Shown here piece after piece: positions 21,401 to 30,531 of a DNA stretch of 64,000 bases. Source of the stretch: Diplonema japonicum (Eukaryota > Euglenozoa > Diplonemea > Diplonemida > Diplonemidae); assembly GCA_964019335.1 (NCBI GenBank), contig OZ025714.1, forward strand, positions 124,001-188,000, written 5' to 3'. The notes under the pieces were generated by a model, which saw only the letters and a program-made list of their open reading frames with translations, did no database searches and was not told the origin of the DNA. How positions within the stretch are numbered: position 1 is the first letter of the stretch; every line of letters begins with the position of its first letter. The position numbers and the translations under genes are program-made.

Positions 21401-22337
21401 CTGAAAAAACAGCGCCCAACACAGGTGAGTGGGAGGTGGGGTCGACGAGCAGCATATTATTGTCGACGAAGACGACGATAGGAGGGCTGCGGTCGAGCTG
21501 CACAACGACTTCTAAACGGTGCCACCTGCCTGTCGTGAGTTCATAGATGCCTGCAACCCCTGTGGAGACGCCACAGGTGTCAGTCACCTTAATGTAAATC
21601 CTGTCTAAACAGAGCTCCCCGTCAGCATTGGAGTTCAGGATAACCTGGAAGCGCTGCTGTTGGTCACCCTTGAGATCGAGAAGAGTTTGTCGGTACGCAG
21701 TTGAAGAGGATAGAGTAAAGCCCCACACAGACCGGGCTAGGTAAGCCCCTAACGAGGAGAAGGAAGGCCCGAACTGCACTTGCGTATCATGCCCGTCAAA
21801 GAACAGCCAAGTGACAGGGAGGGATTCAAACGAAGAGCTTGTCCCATCCCATTGGTACAGGGTCTTGATGCTGTGCGTGTCGGGAGAGATACCGAGGACG
21901 CGGAATTCTGTGAAGGAGGTAGATTCATCAAAAGTGAAGGTCAGGTGTGTACGCTTAGACACTAGGTTGGTGGTGGCCATGCTGGGCCGGTGAATGGCAG
22001 GGACGCCATCTATATGGACTGAGAAGTTGTTCGCCCCAGAAGCTATCCGCCACCTAATATGATGCCATCTCCCGTTTGCCACGTGGTCAGAACACACGAT
22101 CTCGGCGAAGCCGTCGTTGTCATCTCGCACGCATAAATGCAGCAGCCCTTCTCCGGCCTGCTCTCCTGAACTCTTCAACCCTTCCCCCGAGACTATTTTC
22201 CCCTCCACACCATCACCTTCAAAAAACAACAGACACTTTTTTTCCCCCGGTGTTCTTTTCGCCAACAGCCAGAACTCCACCGTGACGTTTGGGAAGCATG
22301 TGGTCGCCTCCGGAAGGGTGTGGGTGTGGGTTTTCAT
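18468..22337 (-). CDS. multi-LamG (concanavalin-like) protein with F5/8C-like domain
   Basis: This 1289-residue frame contains at least five LamG/concanavalin-A-like units. Recurrent signatures include VEFWLL or FGVSMWVLL openings, GxWHxL..DV strands (WHHIRWRI, WHRLEVVVQL, WHHLLVDVV, WHRLTVEVL) and the closing strands of the jelly roll. Near residues 1090-1210 there is a discoidin/F5/8C-like domain (WLELELRETATLFGVRALFRFD ... VTRVRLVV). The last ~70 residues are helical and unassigned. These folds bind glycans or proteins. I see no N-terminal signal peptide, which is odd for LamG proteins; either it is cytoplasmic or a 5' exon is missing. The start lies only 85 bp from the TFIIE-alpha stop. 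Confidence 0.8.
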   Translation of the reverse strand: MKTHTHTLPEATTCFPNVTVEFWLLAKRTPGEKKCLLFFEGDGVEGKIVSGEGLKSSGEQAGEGLLHLCVRDDNDGFAEIVCSDHVANGRWHHIRWRIASGANNFSVHIDGVPAIHRPSMATTNLVSKRTHLTFTFDESTSFTEFRVLGISPDTHSIKTLYQWDGTSSSFESLPVTWLFFDGHDTQVQFGPSFSSLGAYLARSVWGFTLSSSTAYRQTLLDLKGDQQQRFQVILNSNADGELCLDRIYIKVTDTCGVSTGVAGIYELTTGRWHRLEVVVQLDRSPPIVVFVDNNMLLVDPTSHSPVLGAVFSAFVPPLLLGAPQDDDAPAPPYRGFLKSFSMSDAKHTLSSVTFDNGRGCTTEDLSTGQEVCIRNPCWRADRNSKTVLHFNMGHMRVEYKFGGQSSGFGVSMWVLLKASSSMTLLSTLADRVGDNGQLLGKMRDGDGTGFGIHLNTDLTMEGGGWVFGKSIVWMRDMDGKTLEVAFKSDMLNEGSWHHLLVDVVCARRGLVAVSIDNKDVTLGKGYAEAPARFKEWKEFHLGAHFCAGVYSKYFKGEMRSVTLSSSGHPVAYWPMDEGTGTTVEDLIGGVRGKTMFCSWKVPSSPFPASYLYFDGRGSHVLCKPPQKIWAALSKQTGCTFELHVKTAEKDIPFTLLSLTTTEHSQSLFLSVNKNTDLKPSSNTLLFQVRDMLGNSFTAQAYYPTLCDDNFHHVTLLVPSEGRAVQIMIDGKRLDNVVQTGTSVDLTLQPTNLPLLIGGCTRAAALEVAESFDGFLASVKFWAGEELVMDLPMRDGMCSAGRVVDISPSRNFGQLVGTTWQPTNGITTIPRFKGQNSCVMLGPVGETGLFMECMCIDLCVLVKPGITSQPDVVYPLIPRNLYGILGGFDENGFGVALALDLEKEDLMLLVADKVGRKLIVSAQAEVVDSVWHRLTVEVLSAEKGVVRVFVDSHARPVSVRVNEAPREFKSFKHNITLGGILTGGGICNTFYGYIQDLSISTNVHATQGMWALRNDLKDSSENGNHGTPCNTGYCSVVWDGQNTSSITLLGHETVALMREKEVSSDVTCTCSSWDPEDPGFRPTYTLRDFTGEGEGWKAAGPAPQWLELELRETATLFGVRALFRFDTVGRMTFEIHAGRTDGSSVLACKRNFYVDKTATVNSTFSPVIADVTRVRLVVVESSSTPACHRFKCLGFFDSSIEAKPLSRVVNPPIPPPRSPLSSISSEVHLRRLFKTLRLDSSTDTVTLESAEAALESLDVTCGLLPSKPAFPAPSVSYDMFCTAVLRLMSA

Positions 22338-22422
22338 CCCCCCCCACTGATAAGAGCTTTGAAAAAATTTTACGGAGGAAAAAAAAAAAAAGAAGAAACA
22401 AAATAAAAGGGGGGCTCGGTTT

Positions 22423-23578
22423 TTACGATGGCCAATGCTTCTCAGTCAAATACTGGCTCAAGCTGACGAACTCCTCGTCCCCGTTCACGTCACCTCCCGA
22501 CTGTTTCAGATAGAATGCGTAAGGTCTCGGGGCGTACTTTTTAATCGAGATATCTTCCTTGTGCAACACCTCGTGTCCAAGCTGCTTCACCGTGGCGTCC
22601 TTGGGGGCTTTAGACGTGGTCTCGTCATCCTCCAGAGCAGCGCTCACATGCGTCTTGTCTGTGTCGTGACCGAGCCAGGGGAAATGGGGTGCGGTGAAGC
22701 GTTTTCGCTTTTTCGTCTCGACTTCCGTTCGAACGCGTTGCTCTTTGGTTGTACCCTGTGGGGTGTCTTTTTTGAAAAAAAAAAAAAAATACCATCAGTT
22801 GTATATTTAAGTACTGCGCGTTCCGCAATTTTTGAACGCTTGACATGTCCATGTTCAGCACGGAGCTTTGGAAGAGCTTCACCCTCGCATGCTCCTTGTA
22901 CGCTCGGTATTGTTTGTGGGACATGAAGTCCCCGCTGTTTGTGAGGTACTGTGCGTCGGATGGGATGAAGATGTCCTTTTTGAAATCGAGGATCGATTTG
23001 AAGATGGCGAGAGTCGATGAACATTCTTCTTGCAATGCTGCGAGCTCCTCATTACCGCCTAAGGTCCGTTGTTCCACGGCGCCCCTGCAAGCATTGCAGT
23101 ACAGGTTATCCGACTGGTCGCGGATTAGTTCGAATACAACGAACTCCCCAGTGTACTCCTTGTCGCATCGTGTGCAGACGTATCCTGTTTTCGGGCGGTC
23201 GGAAGACGCTGACAGTTCTGCGTCCACATATTTATACCGTGCCTCTGCGATACTGAAGCACCACAGGTAGTCCAACTGATGTATTTTTTTCTTCGATGTT
23301 TCCGAGTCTGCTTTTCTCACGATTCCCTTTGAGGCCAGGGTGTTCAGTACCATTTCTGTCCCTGCTCTGCCTCCTTTTCCCGAGTCCCATTTTAGATATG
23401 TGGCGACTTCGTCGCTTGTGACACCCCTGACTTGTGCGATTTGGACCAGTGCGTCCACCACCAATATAAACCGAACATCTTCGTACGAGGATCGTACTAA
23501 GAGTCGGACCAACAGTTCTGCCACGCCACTCCCTTCAAGGCTTGATAGGTAATCAACGTTGCCCGACTTGGTGTCCAT
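22423..23578 (-). CDS. GTF2E1: transcription factor IIE subunit alpha (2 exons)
   Basis: Exons 23578-22793 and 22755-22423 give 372 residues. The N-terminal ~125 residues form the extended winged helix of TFIIE-alpha (LVRLLVRSSYEDVRFILVVDAL ... YLKW ... GIVRK ... DYLWCF). This is followed by its zinc ribbon with C135-x2-C138 and C161-x2-C164 (YVCTRCDKEY ... LYCNACRG). The C-terminal part is helical and then acidic/basic, as expected. In RNA polymerase II initiation TFIIE-alpha recruits and stimulates TFIIH. The protein is near the usual length. Exon 2 encodes a lysine-rich nuclear-signal-like segment (KKRKRF) right after the intron. It sits close upstream of the LamG gene. Confidence 0.85.
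22756..22792 (-). other. 37 bp intron in the TFIIE-alpha gene
   Basis: GTATTT, a T run, then CCCCACAG; phase 0. Its length is not a multiple of three, so the downstream 111 codons are only reached by splicing. Confidence 0.85.
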
Positions 23579-23768
23579 TTTTTCTTTTTCTTCTCCTTTT
23601 TCTTTTCGTTTGCTTTGAACAAGAAAAAAAAAAAAAAAAAAAACAACATGTTGATGAATGAATTGTTATTGTGCACGAACAACAACCAAACCGACTCTTT
23701 TTTTCTTTTGTTGGAAACATGTGGGGAACGGACAACAACAACAACAAAAAAAAAAAAGAAAGAAATGC

Positions 23769-23891
23769 TTAGTGAACTTTCTTCTTCCTCGGCTCGTTGC
23801 CGAACACCAACACCAACATCAGCAAACCCAAGAATCCTATCAGCGCCCCGATCAATATGACCACAAACATCTCCGTTTGCTCATCGGTCAT
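23769..23891 (-). CDS. 40-residue single-pass membrane microprotein
   Basis: ATG at 23891 opens a 40-codon frame: a seven-residue acidic N-terminus (MTDEQTE), one strongly hydrophobic helix (FVVILIGALIGFLGLLMLVL), and a basic tail ending RKKKVH. Unlike nearby homopolymer frames it uses mixed codons and has a classic membrane-helix pattern with positive-inside residues. The gene lies between TFIIE-alpha and the coiled-coil gene on the same strand, with purine-rich 5' flanking DNA like its neighbours. The function is unknown; small subunits of membrane complexes often look like this. Confidence 0.5.
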   Translation of the reverse strand: MTDEQTEMFVVILIGALIGFLGLLMLVLVFGNEPRKKKVH

Positions 23892-24330
23892 TTTTCTTTT
23901 TTTCTCTCTTTTTCCCCCTCTCTTCTCTCCCTGTGTTAGGAGTGAATTAGAAAAGGAGGATCTTTTTGCCGAAACCAAATGCGATCCATGCTACTTTGTA
24001 TTGAGAGCAGATGACAACCGGCTAATGTTTGCCATATTCTTCTTGTCTCTGCCAAGCACCCGTCACCCTGGCACGGATGTCTTTCCCGAAATGACTCGCT
24101 TATAGGGAGGTGTCGTTACGCACCTAGGTCTTGCGTACCCCAAGAAAGAAAAAGAAGAAAACAAACGGTGTAAATGAATAAGAACAGACAAGAAAAAAAA
24201 AGAGAAGAAAAGGAACGGAAGCATCCATTCTTCACTTATGTTATAGACTTAATATTAGAAGTGTAGTTGGGTATCACATGAGCCTTACGTTCCTATTTTT
24301 TTAATTTTTTCTTTTTTGTGTTCCCCTCAT
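23892..24330. other. intergenic region with a SINE-like fragment
   Basis: Mixed-sequence DNA at 23966-24085 matches repeat family B (see that entry). The rest is A-rich spacer up to the stop of the coiled-coil gene. No coding region is seen. Confidence 0.5.
23966..24085 (+). repeat. dispersed repeat family B, diverged copy
   Basis: It shares the ordered blocks TTGCCGAA.CCAAATG, CATGCTAC, TGTATTGAGAG and TTCTTGTCTCT.CC.AGC with the copy at 28338-28680. It is more diverged and lacks a clear A tail. Confidence 0.5.
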
Positions 24331-27300
24331 TTATTTTTCTTTTTCAAAAAACAGAAAACACACCGCAGCGTAAGGCTTGTTCGAGAATAAGGACCTGGGG
24401 GGGGCGGAGAACCGGGGGGACATGGGCTTCCCGTTTGCATCTTGTTCGGGAATGAACTTTTTCTTTGGTGTAGATTCTTGTGGTTTAGGGGTGCTGGGGG
24501 TGATTATGCGTGGTGCAGCAAACGAGGGCACACGAGGCTTTCTAGGAGCGGCATTCCTAGATCTTGGCGACCCAGGGGCGGAGCTCGTCGCAAGGGAAGG
24601 TCTCTGCAGAGGCACTCGTTTGCCTTCCATGTTGTTGTCGGCTACGTTCGGTGCTTCGCTCTGCGGAGGCGGCGACGGCGAGGGAAGAGTCTCCGGCCTT
24701 GTCTTCCCGAACCTTTCTACCATGACCTGCGCGAACTCACTGATGTCCTCCGCCGACACAGCAGCAGTGGACACTACATCCACCTTCCCGTCATTGTACG
24801 CTGTGATGTTGATCGTCGTCTCCCCCAAACCCCCAGGAGGCAAGACAGGATAACACGGTGCGACCAACCCTGGGCTCGCACCCCTCCCTGTGTTCAGTGT
24901 GTGTTTTCCACCCGCAGCCCTGTTCTCCACAGCCCTTTCCATGGTTTCATGTACACGGTTTTGTGACGGCGGTGGTGTTGGTGGTGGTGGCGACAACGAC
25001 AGTGGTATCGGAGACGCCATTGACGACATTGCTTCGCGTGCTGTCTTGAAGGTGTACCTCCTATGGGTGCCGGGTTCCGCTGATGCGGGCCGGACGAACG
25101 GTGCTGGGGGCGTGGCGCATCTGCTGACGCCCATTGCCGTGTTCGGCCTCTTTATCGGTGTTCTCGCCGTTGCTGCACCCGATCTGCAGAAACCCCCGCC
25201 CTTCCTTGTTACGTCCGAGTCGATAGCGTTTGTCATCATAACGCGCATCCATTCCGCTTGTTCTTTCTCGAACGGGCTCATCTCGCGCCGTGACGTGCGG
25301 AGCTGCGAAGCCGGGCGTGACCCGTACGGCGTCGCCGTTGTCACCCTGCTCGGCAGCCACTCGTTATCGGACCCTGTTGCGTTCGACTCCTTCATCCACA
25401 GGGGGTTCGTGGCCATGAGCTCTTTCGTTCGCTGCTCTAACACGGCTTCCCTTAAATGGCCAAGCCTTTCAGAAAGCCCCTCCGCTCTCTTGAGAATCCT
25501 GTCCCAAACGGGCTTGCCTGTGAGGTTGTGTTTCGCGGGCATTTGCATGGGGAGCTGTGGGATGTCGATCTGCACGGGGGTATCCACATCGATGTCCAGA
25601 ACCGGGGGGGTGGTAGGTGAGTGCAGCGACATTGCCGAGTGGTGAGACGACTGCGAACGGATAGAAGCCGCCAGCGACCCTACAAGCTCCATGTTGAGGA
25701 GGTCGATGTTAGCATCCATGAAGTCCAGATCGTTACTGCACTGTGCGGGGGTGTTCTCGATATCTGGGTGCTGCAGCTTGAGTAGCACGAGCTCCTTTCT
25801 CAGCTCCTTGTTGCTTTGGAGAATGGCTGGGAACGTCTTCGGCGTCCCGCACCCCTCCTCGATCCTCAGTGCGTGCCTTGGCACAGCGAAGTCGGTCACC
25901 TCATCTGAGTACACATCGCGAGGCCGAACTACCACCTCGGTGTCCTTGAAGCATAGGATGGTCACTGTGAGGTACTTACCGTTCCGTAAAACTTCTGCTG
26001 AGTCGCCTTCTTGGAGGACGCGTGCTTTGAAGTCCCACAGGTTCTTCCGCAAGATTCGGTTGAACATGACGACCTCGACAAGTTCTTCTTCGTCGTCCGA
26101 AGCAGACGTGAGCTTCGCAGGCACCTCAACAGGTTCATTCAGAGTAACCTCGTTAAATACACTGCTCTCTCCGGTGTCCCATTGAGCGGAGAAGGGACTC
26201 TCCGGTAGCGATAAAAAGTCTGGTTCGCTGATGTTGTCCTGTTGTGTATCTTTTCCAGGTTTCGGCACCTTCTTCTTCTTGGCTTGTCGCCGCACGCCCG
26301 GCACCCTAGCCGGCTCTTTCCGTTGCCTGAACGAAGGTTTCTTTTCTTTTTTCTTCACGGCAAGCTTCAGTTTGTCCTGCCGGTTGTCCTTGCTCGGGGT
26401 GTCTTCGACTGCGGCTACGGATATCTGTGTCAGCCCTGTGGAATTCCTGTGAAGGTCCGTGTCGGACCAGCGTTCCTTCTTGGTTTGCTGTGCTTTTCTG
26501 AGCTCCAATTCGAGAGACCAGATTTCCCCCAAGAGGTCCGCCTTCTCGGCCTCAAGCTCTTGCAGTTTTCTCATGTACTCCTCGCGTTCTCGGTCGAACC
26601 GTTGCTGCGCTGCTTCGATGATGTCGTTGTGCCCTTCGTACGCTTGGTTGTACTCTGCAACCATCGCCTCCGCTTCGACCACGCTGCTGCGGCGGCGTTT
26701 TCCCGCGTTCAATTGTGATCTTGTGAGATCTTGGCGCAGGGCAGTGATCTCCGCCTTAGACTGCACAAGGTGTGCTTCCAGCTTTGTGTTTACAGCACGA
26801 ACGTCCAGCAACTCGATTGCGTGGTCCAATTGCGTTCTGCGCACCACCTCCTTCAAGCAAAACAATTCCGCGTCGTTCTCCTTAATCTTCACAGAGAAGA
26901 TGTTGGTCTTGTACTGCAGTTCCGTTTGTAGGTCATTCAGCTGTTTCTCTGTTTTTGCAAGCTCCGCTCTAATGGAACGCTCGATCGCCTCAGCACGAAC
27001 TTGGAACTCCTCAAGCGCTCTGCGGCTCTCCGCCAGCTGTCGTTCCTTCTTCAGCATAGCATTGGTCTGCGCTTCTTTATAGTCTGATATGAAGATGTCG
27101 TACTCGATCTGCAACTGGTGGATCAGTTTCTTGTTGTGCTCGGACATCTTAGCGTTCGTCGCGGTGATGACGTAAATTTGCTCTTTGAGTGCCTCGCACT
27201 GCTCGGCCAGTTCGTCGACAGTGTCGTTGCTTTGTTGCAAAGACTCTTGGAGGTCGGCTATTTCTTCGTCCAGCTCCCTTCGAACTTCTGACAACGTGGC

Positions 27301-28086
27301 CTTCATTTCGATGGCGAACTCCTCCTCCATTTGGATTCGAAGATTCCTTTGCAGCACCTCGGCCTGGTCCCGCATTCGGATATTTTCTTGGTGCAGCTCT
27401 TCAAGAAGCTTGTTGTGATCACTGTCTAGTCGTTGCGTCGCGTTTCGATACTCAACCTGCTTCGATATCAGATCCTTATCCTTCGCGGACAGCATCGTCC
27501 GGTATCGGTTCACAACCTTCTCCGCTTGCCGCTTGTCTTGCAGATCTCTCTGTTCAAACAGACTGGCGTAGTATTGATGCACTTCTTCGATTTCAAGCTC
27601 GAGTTGGTTGTACACGTCAAAGATGTCTATTTGTGTGGGGGTTGCAACGTCTATGCGGCCTGCTAGCTTCCCACGAAGCTGGCAGACTTCCTTGTAGAGA
27701 GTCGCCCTGATTTGGTCGATTATAGTGTCGCGCTTGTTAAGCCTTTGAAATAAATCTTTGTATGCTTTTTCGGTTCGTGTGAGGCGCTCCTTATAGTCGG
27801 ATAGCGTTACTTTTAGGTCGCTCGTGTAGTGTCTTAGAGCCAGGACATCGTCGGAGGGGAGGAAGAGGAAGTCTTCGACTTCCTTGTCGGGGGGGATGAG
27901 GCCTACCAGTTCCCCCATGACTTCCTCTACCTCCTCTTTGCAGCTTTGGATCAGCGTTGCTTGCATCTTCAGCTTCGTGCAGTCCACCAAATGCTTTTCA
28001 AACACATCCTTCACCTTCTCCTTTGCACAGCACACATTGGCATAGACACTGCCCGCCCTTTGCCCTGTGTCTCTTTCCTCTCCCAT
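24331..28086 (-). CDS. long coiled-coil protein, unknown (cytoskeletal or flagellar candidate)
   Basis: This is a 1251-residue protein. Residues about 60-580 are nearly continuous heptad-rich coiled coil. They are followed by a lysine-rich linker, a small beta-type segment near residue 730 (KYLTVTILCFKDTEVVVRPRD, Tudor/SH3-like in appearance), a second short helical part, and a ~350-residue disordered, Pro/Ser/Thr/Arg-rich C-terminus. No catalytic motif is visible. Proteins of this layout are usually cytoskeletal, basal-body or axonemal scaffolds, but that is inference. The extreme C-terminus is uncertain: a GTGTGT donor-like site follows the codons for PYAA, and the current last residues may be intron sequence. 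Confidence 0.75.
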   Translation of the reverse strand: MGEERDTGQRAGSVYANVCCAKEKVKDVFEKHLVDCTKLKMQATLIQSCKEEVEEVMGELVGLIPPDKEVEDFLFLPSDDVLALRHYTSDLKVTLSDYKERLTRTEKAYKDLFQRLNKRDTIIDQIRATLYKEVCQLRGKLAGRIDVATPTQIDIFDVYNQLELEIEEVHQYYASLFEQRDLQDKRQAEKVVNRYRTMLSAKDKDLISKQVEYRNATQRLDSDHNKLLEELHQENIRMRDQAEVLQRNLRIQMEEEFAIEMKATLSEVRRELDEEIADLQESLQQSNDTVDELAEQCEALKEQIYVITATNAKMSEHNKKLIHQLQIEYDIFISDYKEAQTNAMLKKERQLAESRRALEEFQVRAEAIERSIRAELAKTEKQLNDLQTELQYKTNIFSVKIKENDAELFCLKEVVRRTQLDHAIELLDVRAVNTKLEAHLVQSKAEITALRQDLTRSQLNAGKRRRSSVVEAEAMVAEYNQAYEGHNDIIEAAQQRFDREREEYMRKLQELEAEKADLLGEIWSLELELRKAQQTKKERWSDTDLHRNSTGLTQISVAAVEDTPSKDNRQDKLKLAVKKKEKKPSFRQRKEPARVPGVRRQAKKKKVPKPGKDTQQDNISEPDFLSLPESPFSAQWDTGESSVFNEVTLNEPVEVPAKLTSASDDEEELVEVVMFNRILRKNLWDFKARVLQEGDSAEVLRNGKYLTVTILCFKDTEVVVRPRDVYSDEVTDFAVPRHALRIEEGCGTPKTFPAILQSNKELRKELVLLKLQHPDIENTPAQCSNDLDFMDANIDLLNMELVGSLAASIRSQSSHHSAMSLHSPTTPPVLDIDVDTPVQIDIPQLPMQMPAKHNLTGKPVWDRILKRAEGLSERLGHLREAVLEQRTKELMATNPLWMKESNATGSDNEWLPSRVTTATPYGSRPASQLRTSRREMSPFEKEQAEWMRVMMTNAIDSDVTRKGGGFCRSGAATARTPIKRPNTAMGVSRCATPPAPFVRPASAEPGTHRRYTFKTAREAMSSMASPIPLSLSPPPPTPPPSQNRVHETMERAVENRAAGGKHTLNTGRGASPGLVAPCYPVLPPGGLGETTINITAYNDGKVDVVSTAAVSAEDISEFAQVMVERFGKTRPETLPSPSPPPQSEAPNVADNNMEGKRVPLQRPSLATSSAPGSPRSRNAAPRKPRVPSFAAPRIITPSTPKPQESTPKKKFIPEQDANGKPMSPRFSAPPRSLFSNKPYAAVCFLFFEKEK

Positions 28087-28337
28087 CTTTTAAAAAGAAT
28101 CTTCTCCTTCTTTTTTGAGTTATACAATATCTATGCAAAAAAGAGGGGGGGCAAATATTCTAAGAAAAAGACGAAGCCTGAAGTCCTCCCAAGTCCGTTG
28201 TGGTCTCGTAGAATGTAAAGGTTGAGAGGAAAAAAAAAAAAAAGCTGTTTTGAAATAGGGGCCTCAGCTTCCCCGCGGGTACGTATTAAGAACGAGAGTT
28301 CTCAAAAAGAAATTCGATCTTTCCGTCTGGTGACATA
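28087..28337. other. short spacer upstream of the coiled-coil gene
   Basis: A-rich flanking DNA; no feature recognised. Confidence 0.5.
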
Positions 28338-28680
28338 AGTCAAACAGCGAGTACGACCACCACAGTCAAGTACCATAAAGTACATGGAGTGGGGTGTTTG
28401 TTGTAGTCAACGACACATTTAGTGTGAGCTTCTAACCTGTGCGCCTGCCTGGTCCCCGTTTCCTCGCGGAAGGGTGGGGGGCATCTTTTTCGTTGCCGAA
28501 GCCAAATGTAATACATGCTACCCCTGTATTGAGAGGTCTGTTTGTGCCTAGGTGACACTTGCTTTGCTTTATTCTTGTCTCTCCGCCGAGCTGGTCCTTC
28601 CCTGACCCTGTCGTTACTTGACCCGGCCAAAGGTCTTGCTGCCCCATAAAAAAGAAGAAGAAGAACAACAAAAAAAAAAC
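28338..28680 (+). repeat. dispersed repeat family B with 3' A-rich tail (SINE-like)
   Basis: The copy matches 56941-57200 in ordered blocks: CCATAAAGTACATGG.GTG, TACCCCTGTA, GTGCCTAGGTGACA.TTGCT, ATTCTTGTC and CTTGACCCGGCCAAAG.TCTTGCTGCCCCATAA, which runs directly into an A-rich tail in both. The tail on the plus strand marks the element orientation. It contains no protein frame, so a short non-autonomous retroelement is the likeliest class. It abuts the RT pseudogene's 3' end. Confidence 0.65.
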
Positions 28681-29950
28681 TCAAAGTGCAGGACAAACCC
28701 CCTCATGGAGGGCCGCCCTTGGGTGGGTTGGGGGGCTATCTATTTATACTCCCCTTCTGGAGTATTGCTTTCGTCCCAATCGAGGCCCTGAGCGTCTTGC
28801 GGAGTCGTGTGGTGCGGTCTCGCTTGTAAGCGGCTTTCAGTTCCATCAGCTTGTCGTGCGTGGAGTGGGTGGCGAAGATGGGCCTCCTGGCGAAACCCAT
28901 AGCCGTCTTCCCACCTATTGCTCATCACATGGAGGGGGGAACGGCCCACTGTATAGGCAAGATGGCAGGACCGTCGTGCTTGTGCCCCCCAATCGGTCCA
29001 GCGAGCCAAGCGCCCCCGTGGTCGGTTTGTTCCACGTCGTTCTGTCCTGCGTGTGTTGATCTTCACCCCCAGTCCGCAGAGGTCTGTCACTGTCTTGTAG
29101 GGTACCGCGACCTCCGAGCCTCTCCTCTTCGAAATTTGAAATCTTCAGCAGTGCCGAAACCAACAGTCTTCTCTTTGTTGATTTCCATCCCCGTCAGGTC
29201 GCAGACTCCAATGTCCCATTGACCACAGCTTGTAGTGAGCCACGCAGCTTTGCCAGCGGTATGCGTCGTCAGCGTAGGCTAGCACTTCGGCGTCTGGCGC
29301 GACTTGCTCGACTGCCCGCACCATGATGGACAACAGGGCGTTGACGACGATGACCGACAGGGGGCATGCTTGGAGGATTCCGTTCGTTGTCTCAAATGTT
29401 TCTCCCACTCCTATGGGGTACTTGAACCTCCTTGTGATTTGGGTGTACATCCCTCGGAGTGCTCTCCCTATGGATTGGTCCATCCCCAGGGCGTCCATGA
29501 GGTCGAGAGACAGCCGCTGTGGCACTAGATCGAAGCATTTCCGAAAGTCTAGGGCTAGTCCTTCCAGCGGTTCTCCTTCCACCAGTGCAAGTTCCAGCTT
29601 GGTACATAACTCCATGAGGGCAGTTGTCGTACTGTGCTTGGGTCGAAACCCGTGCTGTCTCGGCGTGATCCAGCGTTCTTGCCAGTCAAGGACACCCTTC
29701 AGCCTCGTACACGCCCACAAGCGGTAGATGGTGCTGGTCACTGTGATGGGACGATGATTCAGTGGTGCTGACCCCTCACCCTTCGGAATCAGAGACACCA
29801 GGGCTGTCGTGTTCTGTCTCGGCCACTGGCCTGTTTCCTCGTCAGGTTGAAGTGGTCTGCGAAAGCCTTCAGGATGCTCGTTGGGAGTCGCTTCAGTTCA
29901 CTCATCCGCCAACCGTCCACGCCACATGCTCCTTTCTCCGGCTTCTCAAA
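28681..29950 (-). pseudogene. non-LTR retrotransposon reverse transcriptase, frameshifted and truncated
   Basis: In broken frames the minus strand encodes a reverse transcriptase: an N-terminal CGVDGWRMSELKRLP block, VSLIPKGEG, LNHRPITV, PRQHGFRPKHST, ALDFRKCFD (catalytic Asp of motif A), GILQACPLS and the YADD box (motif C). At least one frameshift separates the GVDGW and IPKGEG blocks, and further breaks follow YADD. The 5' end stops at an A run near 29947-29965; no endonuclease was seen. The 3' end (28681-28860) recurs elsewhere in the window and includes a small hairpin. The copy is inactive. Confidence 0.85.
28748..28763 (-). other. hairpin near the 3' end of the retroelement
   Basis: ACTCC and GGAGT arms enclose a six-base loop. 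The same arms with similar loop sequence recur at 51384-51398 and 63948-63964. Confidence 0.5.
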
Positions 29951-29965
29951 AAAAAAAAAAAAAAC

Positions 29966-30185
29966 ACAGAAGAAGAAAAGAAGAAGAAGAAAAAAGAAAA
30001 AGACTTTCGTCTTCGAAGGGAACCTGCAGTATGTGACAGGATCCGCCTAAAAAAACAAAGTAACACAAAGATGACAAAATCTTTAAAGCTACCCTTTCAT
30101 CTCAACTGACTCCCAGACTATTGCTCAAAAAAATCGTACTTTTTTCGAGTTGAAAAAAAGGGGAGGGGGGGGAAGTGGAAGAACA
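29966..30185. other. spacer with possible displaced retroelement sequence
   Basis: Purine-rich tracts flank a short unique segment at about 30000-30050 whose minus-strand reading could be more of the decayed element. The evidence is too short to assign. Confidence 0.3.
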
Positions 30186-30523
30186 AATGGATTGCAACAC
30201 TAAGTGGCGTTAAGTGTGCAACGAAGCATGAACTGTCTACTTGATTACAGGGCGCTCCTCGGCCGAGCAGTAGCTTCTTCTGCGTTCCGCGTCGTGTCCT
30301 TAATGCGTGCGGTGTGCAACTCAACCCAAGCCGGGGCGTCCCGGGTACCCAAGATCCTGCGCTCGTGCAGTTTGCTGCCTGTTCGTCACCCTGAGCATCT
30401 GCGTTACGTTCTTCACTCTGGCGCTACCGGTGATCGACGTGGAGGTCAACAGCGAACAACACATCTGATGTACTTCTTATATCCATGTTATCCACCACCT
30501 ACAACAACAACAAAAAAAAAAAA
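30186..30523 (+). repeat. dispersed repeat family C, near full-length copy with A tail
   Basis: About 300 bp, from ATTGCAACACTAAGTGGCG to GTACTTCTTATATCCATG, followed by a CAACAACAA and A-run tail. It is very similar (by eye roughly nine bases in ten or better) to 52262-52592; partial copies occur at 53463-53626 and 59338-59412. No intact protein frame is shared by all copies. Confidence 0.8.
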
Positions 30524-30531
30524 CCTATCTA

